Virus record (IMG/VR): IMGVR_UViG_3300037264_007062
Location: 1-54,603 of that record
Strand: one strand, 5' to 3'
Source: a virus
Length of the DNA: 54,603 nt
The notes under the pieces were generated by a model. It was given only the letters and a program-made list of their open reading frames with translations. It was not told the DNA's origin and did not search any database. Positions 1 through 8,201 of the stretch are shown here, in pieces. The position numbers and the translations under genes were made by a program. Numbering within the stretch: position 1 is the stretch's first letter; every line of letters starts with the position of its first letter.

Positions 1-2
1 TA

Positions 3-227
3 AAGAAATTAGAACAGATTAGTCAAGAAAATGGTATTTTATTGACTAAAGTTAATCCGGCCTATACTAGCCAGAAATGTTCTAACTGTGAATCTATACA
101 TAAAAATAACAGAAACAATCAATCATTTTTATGTATAAGTTGTGGATATGAAGAAGATGCAGACTTTAATGCAGCTCTAAATCTATCTACTATGGGCACT
201 TATAGTTCCCACACCACAATAAACTGA
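3..227 (+). CDS. tnpB: TnpB-type RNA-guided nuclease/transposon protein, C-terminal end (cut by window edge)
   Basis: The reading frame is open from the left edge, so this is the 3' end of a longer gene. The visible 74 residues carry the TnpB C-terminal zinc ribbon: a CSNC knuckle, then CISC about 19 residues later, followed directly by DADFNAALNLS, which holds the last RuvC acidic residue and the usual TnpB tail. TnpB proteins of IS200/IS605-type elements are RNA-guided DNA nucleases, and their guide RNA normally overlaps the 3' end of the gene. The catalytic N-terminal part is outside the window, so activity cannot be judged. A decayed second copy of the tail follows at once. Confidence 0.85.
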   Translation, partial: KKLEQISQENGILLTKVNPAYTSQKCSNCESIHKNNRNNQSFLCISCGYEEDADFNAALNLSTMGTYSSHTTIN

Positions 228-241
228 ATTTTATATTCTTA

Positions 242-337
242 TATAAATTCAATGACTATGAAAATGATGCAGACTATAATGCTGCACTAAATCTATCCAC
301 TATGGGATCTTATAGTACCCATACAAAACTAAGATGA
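242..337 (+). pseudogene. Decayed second copy of the tnpB 3' end
   Basis: About 30 codons, ending in TGA at 335-337, read as a close but diverged copy of the end of the preceding tnpB: DADYNAALNLS then a Met-Gly-Ser-Tyr tail, against DADFNAALNLS and Met-Gly-Thr-Tyr upstream. The zinc-ribbon cysteines before it are missing and no start codon serves it. It is either the remnant of a second related element or a partial tandem duplication of the transposon end. The duplication lies where a TnpB guide RNA (omega RNA) would be encoded. Confidence 0.7.
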
Positions 338-371
338 TTACATCAACAACTATAGAACCCAAAAAAGTGAA

Positions 372-1991
372 ATGATAAAATTCATTGATTTTATGGAAGC
401 CGAATTGATCGGTGGAAGTGAAGCTTTTCCAGAAGCCGAAAGAACTTTTACCGTTAAAGGTGATATTCCTTCAAAAACAGGAATCATTCAGATCAAAGAT
501 GATCTCCATAATGATAATCATATGGTGTTCTATAAAATAAATTCTGTTCCTCCGAACGGAAAATATTTTGCTCTTGTTTCTCCTGGTAATCCTGTCCAAT
601 ATGTTCAGTTTAAAACTGAACATCCTAATACTGGAAAAAGAGAAGAAGGCCGAAAAAGAGTCGATAATGCCGGTGGAATAAAAAAAGACTTAGAAAGAAA
701 ATCCGGTTGGACTAATGATCATATTATTTTCGGAAGTCCGTCGGAACACAACAAAACTAGAGTCGTAAGAGTCCGAATAGATGATATTCTTGAAAAGATG
801 TCTGGTGAAACAAAATCAGATCTTTCAAAATTTGAAATATTAGATCCAGAAAATAAAGAAATATACAGAAAAACATTTAAAGTATTGCACAATCTTATTG
901 CAGATGATAAAAAAGCCTTAGATAAACTCCAATCTGAAGATAAGAAAAAAGTATTTTACAGATTCATTAATGAAAAAATGAAAACCAAAGGCGGGCTTCT
1001 AGAAAGAACACAACTTGTTTCTGTACCGTCTAAAAGTGAAATACTTAAAGCTTTGACTGAAGAATTTGGAAAAACAATAATTTGGACCCAAGCCAAAGAT
1101 GTTATAAATAAAGTATTTAAGGAATTATTTAATAAACTTGTTATAACTCCGATTGGATCAACTGATCATCAAACGACAGAAATACCAGATGATTTCTGGA
1201 CTGGTAAAGATCAGGGATTAGAAACAAACAGAAGTTATTTTATCGCATCAAATATTATCGGAAAAGATAAAATATACAGATCCTTAGAACCAGTTTCAAG
1301 TTGGTACGAACGGGAAAAAATTCACCAAAAAGAATCTGTATTGAATTCATTTGAATTGATTAAATTTGAACAATATCTTAACGAAAACAAAGATTTAGAT
1401 CAGCAATTGATAAATGCATCTATTAACGGCAATCTTGCTCTTGTTAAGACATTAATAAAACAAGGGGCTGATATTCATGCTGATAATGATGATGCTTTAA
1501 GATGGGCTAGTTACAATGGTCATTTAGAAGTCATTAAATATTTGATAAGTAAAGGTGTTGATATTAATGCTTATAATGATAAGGCTTTAAAAGTTGCTAG
1601 TTCTTTAGGTCATTTAGAAGTAGTTAAATATCTTATAAGTCAAGGCGCCGATATACATGCCTATAATGATGGAGCTTTAATATGGGCTAGTTATTGGGGT
1701 CGTTTAGAAGTAGTTAAATATCTTATAAGTCAAGGTGCTAATATTCATGCTGAAAATGATGAGACTTTAAGATTAGCTAGTTATTATGGTCATTTAAAAA
1801 TAGTTAAATATCTTATAAGTAAGGGTGCTGATATACCTAAATTAATGGATATACCTGAAGATGTACAAGAAATAGCTATAAAGAATGATGTTGGAAATAT
1901 AAAGAATATTAAGAATTTAAGAGCTGATCTTAAAGAAAAATATAAACATCTATTTAAAGGATCAGAATTCGGATTATTTAACGATGATTAA
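372..1991 (+). CDS. Ankyrin-repeat protein with an unknown N-terminal domain; candidate packaged protein
   Basis: 539 residues. Residues 1-328 form a domain I do not recognise; it starts MIKFIDFMEAE, a weak form of the capsid-targeting-like N-terminus seen across this window. From residue 329 the protein contains a complete copy of the ankyrin module found elsewhere here: IKFEQYLNENKDLDQQL, five repeats of about 30 residues (D-I-H-A, AL..AS, GHLEVVKYL), and the conserved tail IPEDVQEIAIKND ending in FGLFNDD. The module's usual ATG start is replaced by TTG at 1356, in frame with the upstream domain. This looks like a fusion of two genes (inference), and internal initiation at the TTG cannot be excluded. 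Its 3' end overlaps the convergent purF by 4 bases. Confidence 0.85.
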   Translation: MIKFIDFMEAELIGGSEAFPEAERTFTVKGDIPSKTGIIQIKDDLHNDNHMVFYKINSVPPNGKYFALVSPGNPVQYVQFKTEHPNTGKREEGRKRVDNAGGIKKDLERKSGWTNDHIIFGSPSEHNKTRVVRVRIDDILEKMSGETKSDLSKFEILDPENKEIYRKTFKVLHNLIADDKKALDKLQSEDKKKVFYRFINEKMKTKGGLLERTQLVSVPSKSEILKALTEEFGKTIIWTQAKDVINKVFKELFNKLVITPIGSTDHQTTEIPDDFWTGKDQGLETNRSYFIASNIIGKDKIYRSLEPVSSWYEREKIHQKESVLNSFELIKFEQYLNENKDLDQQLINASINGNLALVKTLIKQGADIHADNDDALRWASYNGHLEVIKYLISKGVDINAYNDKALKVASSLGHLEVVKYLISQGADIHAYNDGALIWASYWGRLEVVKYLISQGANIHAENDETLRLASYYGHLKIVKYLISKGADIPKLMDIPEDVQEIAIKNDVGNIKNIKNLRADLKEKYKHLFKGSEFGLFNDD

Positions 1992-1998
1992 ATTTTAA
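1984..1998 (+). other. Vestigial start of a lost ankyrin module
   Basis: The end of the fused ankyrin gene contains ATGATTAAATTTTAA, which reads M-I-K-F-stop in the +1 frame. In the intact arrays the same ATGATTAAATT is the start of the next ankyrin gene, sharing 8 bases with the stop of the previous one. Here the next gene stops after four codons, at the edge of the purF gene. It is best read as the scar of a deleted module or of an insertion of the purF block. Confidence 0.55.
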
Positions 1999-3367
1999 GA
2001 TCTTTGATCGGCCACAAGTATTTTCCATTAAAACACGCCATACAGTAATTTTTATTTTCTGGAGCGCATTCAAGCAATCCTTTTTCAGATATAAATCCGA
2101 TAGAGTCGGCCCCTATTTTCTCACATATTTCTTGTTCATTCATATTCGAAGCTATAAGTTCATTTTTATCTGGAGTATCAATTCCGTAAAAACACGGATT
2201 TTTCCAAGGCGGAGCTGTAAGTCTGAAATGTACTTGAGTCGCACCCGCTTTTCTGATTATTGTAGTAATCTTCATAGCTGTGGTTCCTCGAACAATCGAA
2301 TCATCTATAACCACCACTCTCTTACCCTCTAAATCAGAGCTGACCGGATTCAATTTGATCTTTACTCCGAAATGACGAATACTCTCTTCGGGTTCAATAA
2401 AAGTCCGACCTACATAATGATTTCTTATTAATCCAGGCTTATATGGTATACCGCTTTCTTCGGAATAACCAATAGCCGCAGGATTAGCTGAATCTGGAAC
2501 AGAAATAACAATATCGGCTTCAGCCGGACATTCCAGAGCCAATTTCCGACCTAAATTATAACGAATATGCTGTACTGTTTTACCGTCAGCTCTACTATCT
2601 GGTCTTGAGAAATAAATATATTCGAATATGCAAAACTTTTCTTTTTTATGAGGAAAAGGAAACTCCGATCTGAATCCTTTATCATCAATAACAATCATTT
2701 CTCCATGTTTTAATTCTTTTATGAATTCAGCATCCACAATATCCAATGCACAAGATTCTGAAGCTACAATAAAAGCGTCTCCCAGTTTCCCGATACAAAG
2801 AGGTCTTATTCCGTAAGGATCTTTAAGAGCATAAATCTTATCTTCATGTAAAAGTACTAACGAATAAGCGCCTTTTAACCGACTAGAAGACAAAACTAAT
2901 GATTCCTCAAAATTATCGGTCGCAGACTGAGCGATCATATGAAGAATAACTTCAGAATCAGTAGAACTCTGAAAAATGGAACCCCTGTTTTCCATTTCCT
3001 TTCTTAATTCTGAATAATTTATAATATTACCGTTATGAGCGACAGCTATATTCCCGTTCTTATACTTCGCCATCAACGGCTGAACGTTAGAAAGATGATT
3101 GGCCCCGGTTGTTGAATAACGAACATGCCCTATGGCACTATGACCCCCGAGTCTCTTCAGAATGCTCTCAGAGAACACATCCGCCACAAGCCCTTGTCCT
3201 TTATGATAATAATGATTTGTTCCGTCAGATGAAACTATACCAGCACTTTCTTGGCCTCTATGTTGAAGAGCATAAAGACCAATATAAGCTATAGTCGAAG
3301 CTTCAGGATGACCGAATACTCCGATAATCCCGCATTCTTCGTGTGGTTTGTCTGTTAAATAATCCAT
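1988..3367 (-). CDS. purF: Amidophosphoribosyltransferase (PurF), Fe-S type
   Basis: 459 residues, full length. It makes 5-phosphoribosylamine from PRPP and glutamine, the first step of purine synthesis. The N-terminal Ntn glutaminase begins with an 11-residue propeptide before Cys12 (CGIIGVFGH), and LQHRGQESAG follows. The C-terminal phosphoribosyltransferase domain has the PRPP loop VVVIDDSIVRGTT. Cysteines in EKFCIFEY, NPCFYG and YCMAC match the four [4Fe-4S] ligands of the Bacillus subtilis type enzyme. It lies 4 bases after the secreted-protein gene on the same strand, so the two are probably cotranscribed. In a phage this is an auxiliary metabolic gene that would raise purine supply for DNA synthesis. 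Confidence 0.95.
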   Translation of the reverse strand: MDYLTDKPHEECGIIGVFGHPEASTIAYIGLYALQHRGQESAGIVSSDGTNHYYHKGQGLVADVFSESILKRLGGHSAIGHVRYSTTGANHLSNVQPLMAKYKNGNIAVAHNGNIINYSELRKEMENRGSIFQSSTDSEVILHMIAQSATDNFEESLVLSSSRLKGAYSLVLLHEDKIYALKDPYGIRPLCIGKLGDAFIVASESCALDIVDAEFIKELKHGEMIVIDDKGFRSEFPFPHKKEKFCIFEYIYFSRPDSRADGKTVQHIRYNLGRKLALECPAEADIVISVPDSANPAAIGYSEESGIPYKPGLIRNHYVGRTFIEPEESIRHFGVKIKLNPVSSDLEGKRVVVIDDSIVRGTTAMKITTIIRKAGATQVHFRLTAPPWKNPCFYGIDTPDKNELIASNMNEQEICEKIGADSIGFISEKGLLECAPENKNYCMACFNGKYLWPIKDLKI

Positions 3368-3371
3368 GAAA

Positions 3372-4784
3372 TCACAGAGCTGAATTCATTTTGTCAATTA
3401 TTTCTGTAACACTCAAAACCCTCTTAAATAATCTTATATTATCAATCTGACCTTTGAAAGGCACATAAGCCGTATCAGAAAACTCGGTATCATCACCGAT
3501 TCTGAATGATCCGTCTGTAGAAACTACAGAACTGAAATCTGTAGTATTTCTTCTTCTTTCTGCAACTAAAACACCGTCTGTATAAAGCCGAAGCCATTGT
3601 CCATCCCAAGTAAGAGCCAAATTAACCCATGTTCCGTCTGTAGGAATAGGATTTGCCGAAGTCGTCCAGAAAAACTCCCCATCATTAATCATGGCTCTAG
3701 GCTTGTTATCCGGAGAGAGTCTTATGGCATAAGGAGAATTCCCAGTTGTACCTTCTCCTTCTTTAGCAATAATGTTCTTAGGACTCACCGTAGATGTTTC
3801 TGTGGTTCTTACATCAAGCATCAATGTAATCTTAGCCTTGAGATCCAAGGTATCTGAATCCTCAACATCTACGTTGTCATCGATTCCGTCAAAAGCAAGA
3901 GCATTAGAAAAATTACCGGAAACCCATATCGCGCCGTTTACAGTTCCGTTATTGTTGTTTCCAGAAATATCATCAGCCGCAAATCCTGAACCTTCATCTA
4001 AAGGCCAAGCTCCGACCAAATCAAGATCTGGCGTCGGAGTAGGCGAAGGCGTAGCTGTAGGTGAAACAGTAGGCGTTGGAGAAGGCGAAATGGTCGGTGT
4101 AGGCGTGAGTGAAGCCGTAGGGGTCGGCGTAGGAACACTGAAAACAATAATCAAACTCGGTTTGTAAACATCTGGTCCGTGATTTCCAGGGAAAAAAGAT
4201 ATTCTGTCTGAAACAGCATCATTATTAATAGCTGTCTCAAATTGCAATTTAAACTGAGTCAACCCTGTTTTATTGATCGCGTCGATACCAGCTTGATTAA
4301 GAGCTGAAAAAACAGTATGACCAGTATAGTCTGGAATAGAAACTACAGAAATTTGATTTACTGTTGAAGATGCTTGAAAATCTTGTATTTCCAAGTCTTC
4401 GTCTCCATACGTTCCAGTATTGATATGAAGATATAAATTTCCAAAATCAGTTATATCATTTTCAAGACCGCCTCTTGTAAGACTAATCTGAGCCGAAGAA
4501 ATAACCGCATTGGCTCCTAACACGCTAGTATCAAAGGAGAGAATACTGATCGCTTGACTGTTAATACCGCCTTGATTTCCTGAATCGGAACCATTATCTC
4601 CGACAAGAAGACCAGATCTTCCAGTTCCAGAATTAGATTTAGCGACACCGATATTGGTAACGCTATCCCCTTTAACCCAACCGTCTTTCTGACCGTCAGA
4701 AATAACAGTGACGGTATCAGCTAAGACTGTCATTTGACAACAAAGAATCAAAAGAATTAATGCTTTTTTCATTTTTCTTTCCAT
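3372..4784 (-). CDS. Secreted two-domain carbohydrate-binding-like protein with Pro-Thr linker
   Basis: 470 residues. The N-terminus is a signal peptide (MKKALILLILCCQMTVLA, with an alternative start at the second Met). Residues from about 25 to 215 resemble the beta-sandwich DNRLRE/CBM96-type domain, including a conserved YKPSLIIVF end. A linker of about 40 residues of PTPT/SPTP repeats follows. The C-terminal 200 residues look like a LamG/concanavalin A-like lectin domain (GAWPLDEGSG, AFDGIDD, DGTWVNLALTWDG, IDNIRLFKRVLS). This architecture is typical of bacterial cell-surface or exported proteins rather than virion parts, so it may be a host-derived cargo gene altering the infected cell surface (inference). 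It starts 1 base after the upstream 191-residue gene. Confidence 0.75.
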   Translation of the reverse strand: MERKMKKALILLILCCQMTVLADTVTVISDGQKDGWVKGDSVTNIGVAKSNSGTGRSGLLVGDNGSDSGNQGGINSQAISILSFDTSVLGANAVISSAQISLTRGGLENDITDFGNLYLHINTGTYGDEDLEIQDFQASSTVNQISVVSIPDYTGHTVFSALNQAGIDAINKTGLTQFKLQFETAINNDAVSDRISFFPGNHGPDVYKPSLIIVFSVPTPTPTASLTPTPTISPSPTPTVSPTATPSPTPTPDLDLVGAWPLDEGSGFAADDISGNNNNGTVNGAIWVSGNFSNALAFDGIDDNVDVEDSDTLDLKAKITLMLDVRTTETSTVSPKNIIAKEGEGTTGNSPYAIRLSPDNKPRAMINDGEFFWTTSANPIPTDGTWVNLALTWDGQWLRLYTDGVLVAERRRNTTDFSSVVSTDGSFRIGDDTEFSDTAYVPFKGQIDNIRLFKRVLSVTEIIDKMNSAL

Positions 4785-4785
4785 T

Positions 4786-5361
4786 TCAATCGAAATCAGT
4801 TCTGTTTAAATATTCTTGCTCTAATAAAGAGCCAGCAAAAACTCCAAAAGAAGATATTGGAGATAACCCGACAAGACTAATATTATGATTAAATTCATAT
4901 CTGTTGTGGTATCTTACAGATAAACACGACAAATCTTCAGATATATTTACAGAATATGAATCTATCTCTCCGAAATTAACATATTCTTCCATCAAATCTG
5001 ACACCGATCTACGAATAGATTCTAGAGTACTTTCACACAACGCTTCATAAAAATATGAATAAACTCGTGATGAAAAATTGTGAATTATTTCAGGAACAAG
5101 ATAATAATCAAAAAATTCATAAGATTTACGTTCTGAATAATATTCTACTATTAATTCAAATAGACTTGATTCTTGGTTAATATGACAACTTAATGGAAGA
5201 CGGAATAAGAAACTAAATGACGATGATAATTCTGTTATCAATCTTTCTACATCTGGTTTTTCTGTACAAGAATCATAATGTGATATGATTCTTCTGTGTC
5301 GTCCAAACCATCCACGCACAATGTCATTAATTGCAATTGCTTCTAATTCAGGAAATGGCAT
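4786..5361 (-). CDS. Hypothetical protein, 191 aa
   Basis: I do not recognise this protein. It is rich in Ser, Tyr and Phe, predicted largely helical, has no signal peptide or clear membrane segment, and carries scattered cysteines. No strong Shine-Dalgarno precedes the ATG. It is the first gene of a tight minus-strand run with the secreted lectin-like protein (1-base gap) and purF, so all three may move together as a cargo block. Confidence 0.6.
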   Translation of the reverse strand: MPFPELEAIAINDIVRGWFGRHRRIISHYDSCTEKPDVERLITELSSSFSFLFRLPLSCHINQESSLFELIVEYYSERKSYEFFDYYLVPEIIHNFSSRVYSYFYEALCESTLESIRRSVSDLMEEYVNFGEIDSYSVNISEDLSCLSVRYHNRYEFNHNISLVGLSPISSFGVFAGSLLEQEYLNRTDFD

Positions 5362-5411
5362 ACAAACATATAATATGTCATCGATGATTAATCTAACACA
5401 CTGTGTTGCGA

Positions 5412-5705
5412 TTATTTGCCTTTAGCTGTTTTTTCGATGTCCCTTATTTCGATATCTCTTCCAGCCTTAGCGGCTTTTACAATATTACTCCGACCTTCGG
5501 CTCCGACGCCTTTTTTTCTAGCCGCTTTCCATAAAACAGAAGCCGCTACAGCCGATGGATCTTTAGCTCCGTATCTTTTGACTCTGGCCTCTATTTCCTT
5601 AAACATCTTCTTTTCAGCCAAAACCATCAATTCTTCTGAATCTTTAGGTTGAAGTCCGTTAATAAAAGCTTCAGATTCTAAATACGTATTAAAATTAAAA
5701 ACCAT
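5412..5705 (-). CDS. Small basic protein with capsid-targeting-like N-terminus
   Basis: 97 residues from the ATG at 5705. That start has AAGGAG 8 bases upstream, whereas the GTG two codons earlier is too close to it. It begins MVFNFNTYLESEAF, close to FKEYLISEA in the 7946 gene, so it may carry the head-targeting signal, although E-S-E departs from the strict [LI]-x-E cleavage rule. The rest is Lys/Arg/Ala-rich and helical (KKMFKEIEARVKRYGAKDPSA), as expected of a DNA-associated protein. No domain recognised. Confidence 0.65.
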   Translation of the reverse strand: MVFNFNTYLESEAFINGLQPKDSEELMVLAEKKMFKEIEARVKRYGAKDPSAVAASVLWKAARKKGVGAEGRSNIVKAAKAGRDIEIRDIEKTAKGK

Positions 5706-5749
5706 GTTCACATCTCCTTAAATTAAGATAAACAATAGCACAATTTTAT

Positions 5750-6508
5750 TTACGTATTTTCATCATTTTTCTTATTGATTTTTTCTTCAAGATTCTTTTT
5801 AACATCTTCCCACGGAATTAATTCTACTTTTCCAGAATCTATATCTTTAATACTCTGTTTGATTTCTTCAAAAAAAATTTTAGAATCTGAAGGACTGCCA
5901 TAAAAACTAATATCCCAAAAAAATGTGTCTAAAACATCCAAAAGACTAAAATAAAAATTTCCCTTAGAAATTTCTTTATATTCATCTTTATTCCAAGAAT
6001 ATACGAGCAACTCTTCGTTTAACTCGATCGGAACGTCTTTATATTTGCCCAAATGAGTCCCAGATAATGAATATGTTTCATTTTTACCTTTACCATGAAA
6101 TCCTGCAGACATATCAATTTCGATCTTTCCTTCAAAATCACTGATTTCTTCACAACGATCAATGAAAAGTTTTTCTATCTTCTCTTCTTCAGGATCATCA
6201 TCCTCGACCGGAGGTTCTTCATCAATCTGATTCAGCCATTCATCAATATTTACGCAATGACTATACTGAGCTATAAACATCTTTAATGTTTCATCTTTTT
6301 TTACAATATTGCAGAAATCACGAAGCGTAACTCCTTCTTCGATTTCACATGATTGCCGTAAAAGATAAAATATACTGTCTTTTTCACTGTCATAAAGATC
6401 AAAAAAAGTCTGACCTTCTTCTTTTTCTTCATCATAAGACCAGTATTTTATCTTGAGACCTTCTTTAGAAATAATCACACGTTCTATACTTTTACGATTT
6501 TTTGACAT
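5750..6508 (-). CDS. Hypothetical acidic protein, 252 aa
   Basis: Not recognised. The middle is strongly acidic (EEPPVEDDDPEEEKIEK, about residues 97-113), both ends are Lys/Glu-rich, and no membrane segment is present. GGAG lies about 12 bases before the ATG. It is 2 bases from the upstream 71-residue gene, so the two are probably cotranscribed from the region around 6780. Confidence 0.65.
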   Translation of the reverse strand: MSKNRKSIERVIISKEGLKIKYWSYDEEKEEGQTFFDLYDSEKDSIFYLLRQSCEIEEGVTLRDFCNIVKKDETLKMFIAQYSHCVNIDEWLNQIDEEPPVEDDDPEEEKIEKLFIDRCEEISDFEGKIEIDMSAGFHGKGKNETYSLSGTHLGKYKDVPIELNEELLVYSWNKDEYKEISKGNFYFSLLDVLDTFFWDISFYGSPSDSKIFFEEIKQSIKDIDSGKVELIPWEDVKKNLEEKINKKNDENT

Positions 6509-6510
6509 TT

Positions 6511-6726
6511 TTACGATTTCTCCATAAGTCTGAATCCGAAATATTCTTCGAAATCAATTGTTCTTCTGTCTTTAAGAAAATTCTTCGCTTCTAATTTAGA
6601 ACAGTTTAATGTCTGTGCCATTTCTTTATATGTACTAAAATACAGAAATTTTCCGTCTTCACCTTTTATTCGCACGATATACTTTTTAGGCGCGTCAAGT
6701 GTGTCACTAGGAACTCGCTCAAACAT
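6511..6726 (-). CDS. Hypothetical small protein, 71 aa
   Basis: The start at 6726 was chosen because GGAAGGAG sits 8 bases upstream; a longer frame begins at 6753 but would overlap that site. The protein is basic, with a possible short DNA-binding helix pair (TYKEMAQTLNCSKLEAKNFLKDR resembles a helix-turn-helix of the kind in small phage regulators; about residues 31-53). Function unknown. The transcript leader holds a terminator-like hairpin (6752-6777). Confidence 0.65.
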   Translation of the reverse strand: MFERVPSDTLDAPKKYIVRIKGEDGKFLYFSTYKEMAQTLNCSKLEAKNFLKDRRTIDFEEYFGFRLMEKS

Positions 6727-6743
6727 AGAATTTACTCCTTCCT

Positions 6744-6777
6744 TAAAAAACAACGCTCCTGGAAAATCAGGAGCGTT
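6744..6777 (-). terminator. Terminator-like hairpin in the leader of the minus-strand operon
   Basis: AACGCTCCTG (6752-6761) pairs perfectly with CAGGAGCGTT (6768-6777) around a 6-base loop. Read on the minus strand, the stem is followed by G and six T (6744-6749), the form of an intrinsic terminator. It lies 18 bases before the ATG at 6726 with no gene upstream on that strand, so it may be an attenuator, or it may insulate against transcription starting further right. Confidence 0.6.
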
Positions 6778-6851
6778 TTACACCTGCATTTATCCAGAAT
6801 TCATTCATGTTTGTTTTTTTTAACGATAATTACAAATTTCATCTTCACTAT

Positions 6852-6859
6852 TATAAATA
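6852..6859 (+). promoter_or_regulatory. T4-type late promoter box
   Basis: An exact TATAAATA, the T4 late promoter -10 consensus read by gp55-type sigma. It lies 22 bases before the ATG at 6882, and this window encodes a gp55-like factor. Confidence 0.7.
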
Positions 6860-6881
6860 AGTCAGAAATTATTTTTTACAA

Positions 6882-7727
6882 ATGAAAATGATAAGATTCG
6901 AAGAATACATCCTCAATGAGAATATCACAGAATTTGTGAAAGAAAAAATAATTCATACAGAAAAAAAAATATCTTTTGCAAATATCGATTCGATCAAAAA
7001 AGAACTCGCGTTCTTCAGTAAAAACAAAAAACAAACAGACATCCAAGACTCTGGAATATTTAACGTAATCATTACTCTGGATAAAACAGTAAAAAGCAAA
7101 AATCCGGGCCAACTTAAAAAAACAACAGAACTAAGAGGCTTGATTAAAATTGACATCTACAAGCAAACAGAACACAAATTTACCATGACTTTAGAATATA
7201 TCCGGAATCCTATGTCTGGATATTTCAAACTTGAAATTCCTAAAACTAGCCCAGGCTGGCCTGATAAAGACCAATTCAAAAAAATATTCTACTATTCTCA
7301 AATTATCAAAGAAATAAACAACTCTGAATGGCTTAAATCTATTCTTGATGAGACTCAAAAATACATAGAACAAATGAAATCTCATCCTGATATCCAGAAA
7401 TTAACCCAGATGAAACAAAACTCATCAACAAGAAGACAAATAGAATATCTTTTACAATATTCCTACGGTGAAGAATTCAACAGTCTAGAAGGCAAAGAAA
7501 AATTAAAATTCATTCTAGACAAACATCCAAGATACATAAAATTCATCAAAGAACCATCTGTTGAGTTAAAAAAATCAGTAATTAAAAAAACGTTTAATGC
7601 TATAAAAAATAAATGGTTCCCTCTTACTGATGAAATTCTCAAATATGCCTATAAAATACATAAAGAAAAGTTTAAAAACTCTGATGATCCAGACTTGATC
7701 CGAATATCGAATGAAATGAATCAGTAA
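6882..7727 (+). CDS. Unknown protein with capsid-targeting-like N-terminus, 281 aa
   Basis: It begins MKMIRFEEYILNEN (an internal ATG at 6888 could also serve), matching the window-wide signal and ending in L-N-E as the T4 prohead protease prefers. The rest is Lys-rich and mostly helical, with no family recognised. An exact late promoter box precedes it, consistent with a structural or packaged product. It heads a tight run with the genes at 7728, 7946 and 8202, which also begin with this kind of segment. Confidence 0.7.
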   Translation: MKMIRFEEYILNENITEFVKEKIIHTEKKISFANIDSIKKELAFFSKNKKQTDIQDSGIFNVIITLDKTVKSKNPGQLKKTTELRGLIKIDIYKQTEHKFTMTLEYIRNPMSGYFKLEIPKTSPGWPDKDQFKKIFYYSQIIKEINNSEWLKSILDETQKYIEQMKSHPDIQKLTQMKQNSSTRRQIEYLLQYSYGEEFNSLEGKEKLKFILDKHPRYIKFIKEPSVELKKSVIKKTFNAIKNKWFPLTDEILKYAYKIHKEKFKNSDDPDLIRISNEMNQ

Positions 7728-7892
7728 ATGAAATTTTTTGACTATATAAAGAAACTTAAATCGGATAAAAATAAAAAAGATTTTTATAAAGATCTTCCGA
7801 TCAATTTTGACGCGAACATTGATGACAAATTCATTCCGATTTATCCAGGATTTTCACAACCTGAAGGCGGAACAATGAGAGGCGCAGAATAA
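7728..7892 (+). CDS. Small hypothetical protein, 54 aa
   Basis: ATG follows the previous stop directly (TAAATG), so translation is probably coupled. The product starts MKFFDYIKKLKSDKNKK, similar in shape to the targeting-like N-termini nearby but without the Glu. It ends in a Pro/Gly segment (IYPGFSQPEGGTMRGAE). Its context in a late cluster and clean frame support a real gene; function unknown. Confidence 0.55.
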   Translation: MKFFDYIKKLKSDKNKKDFYKDLPINFDANIDDKFIPIYPGFSQPEGGTMRGAE

Positions 7893-7945
7893 ATTTTTTT
7901 AAAAATAATTTGATAAAAAATATATATAATTTTAAGGCGGGCACT

Positions 7946-8170
7946 ATGAATTTCAAAGAATATCTCATATCAGAAGCTAAAAAGAAAAAAAAGAGAAAAA
8001 AATATTCTCAACATGGCTATTATCCATGGGGATTTTATGGCGGAGGATTCACGAGTATCGGAAACTACGGATCCGGAGACTCCGGAGGCGGAGGAATGGG
8101 TACGGGTGACGGTGGTAATGGATCAGATGGCGGAAACGGCGGAGGTGATGGAGGAGGCGGAGGAGAATAA
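7946..8170 (+). CDS. Lys-rich then Gly-rich small protein with capsid-targeting-like N-terminus
   Basis: 74 residues from the ATG at 7946, which has AAGGCGG 5 bases upstream; an earlier frame start at 7910 lacks this. It reads MNFKEYLISEA, then KKKKKRKK, then an aromatic patch (YYPWGFYGGGF), then about 35 residues of almost only Gly, Asp and Ser. Cleavage after ISE would release a mature protein starting with the basic run. The basic part could bind packaged DNA; the Gly-rich part resembles tail-fibre adhesin or low-complexity virion segments. No homologue recognised. Confidence 0.7.
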   Translation: MNFKEYLISEAKKKKKRKKYSQHGYYPWGFYGGGFTSIGNYGSGDSGGGGMGTGDGGNGSDGGNGGGDGGGGGE

Positions 8171-8201
8171 TTTTTAATTTAATTTAAATGGAGCGATAAA
8201 A

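Noticed and set aside
4025-4140. GT/GG-rich repeat tract with an open frame on the plus strand
   Set aside because: It is the reverse side of the Pro-Thr linker of the secreted protein; the plus-strand frame is a shadow.
7728-7892. Counting the 54-aa protein among the packaged set
   Set aside because: Its start resembles the signal but it has no Glu at the cleavage position.
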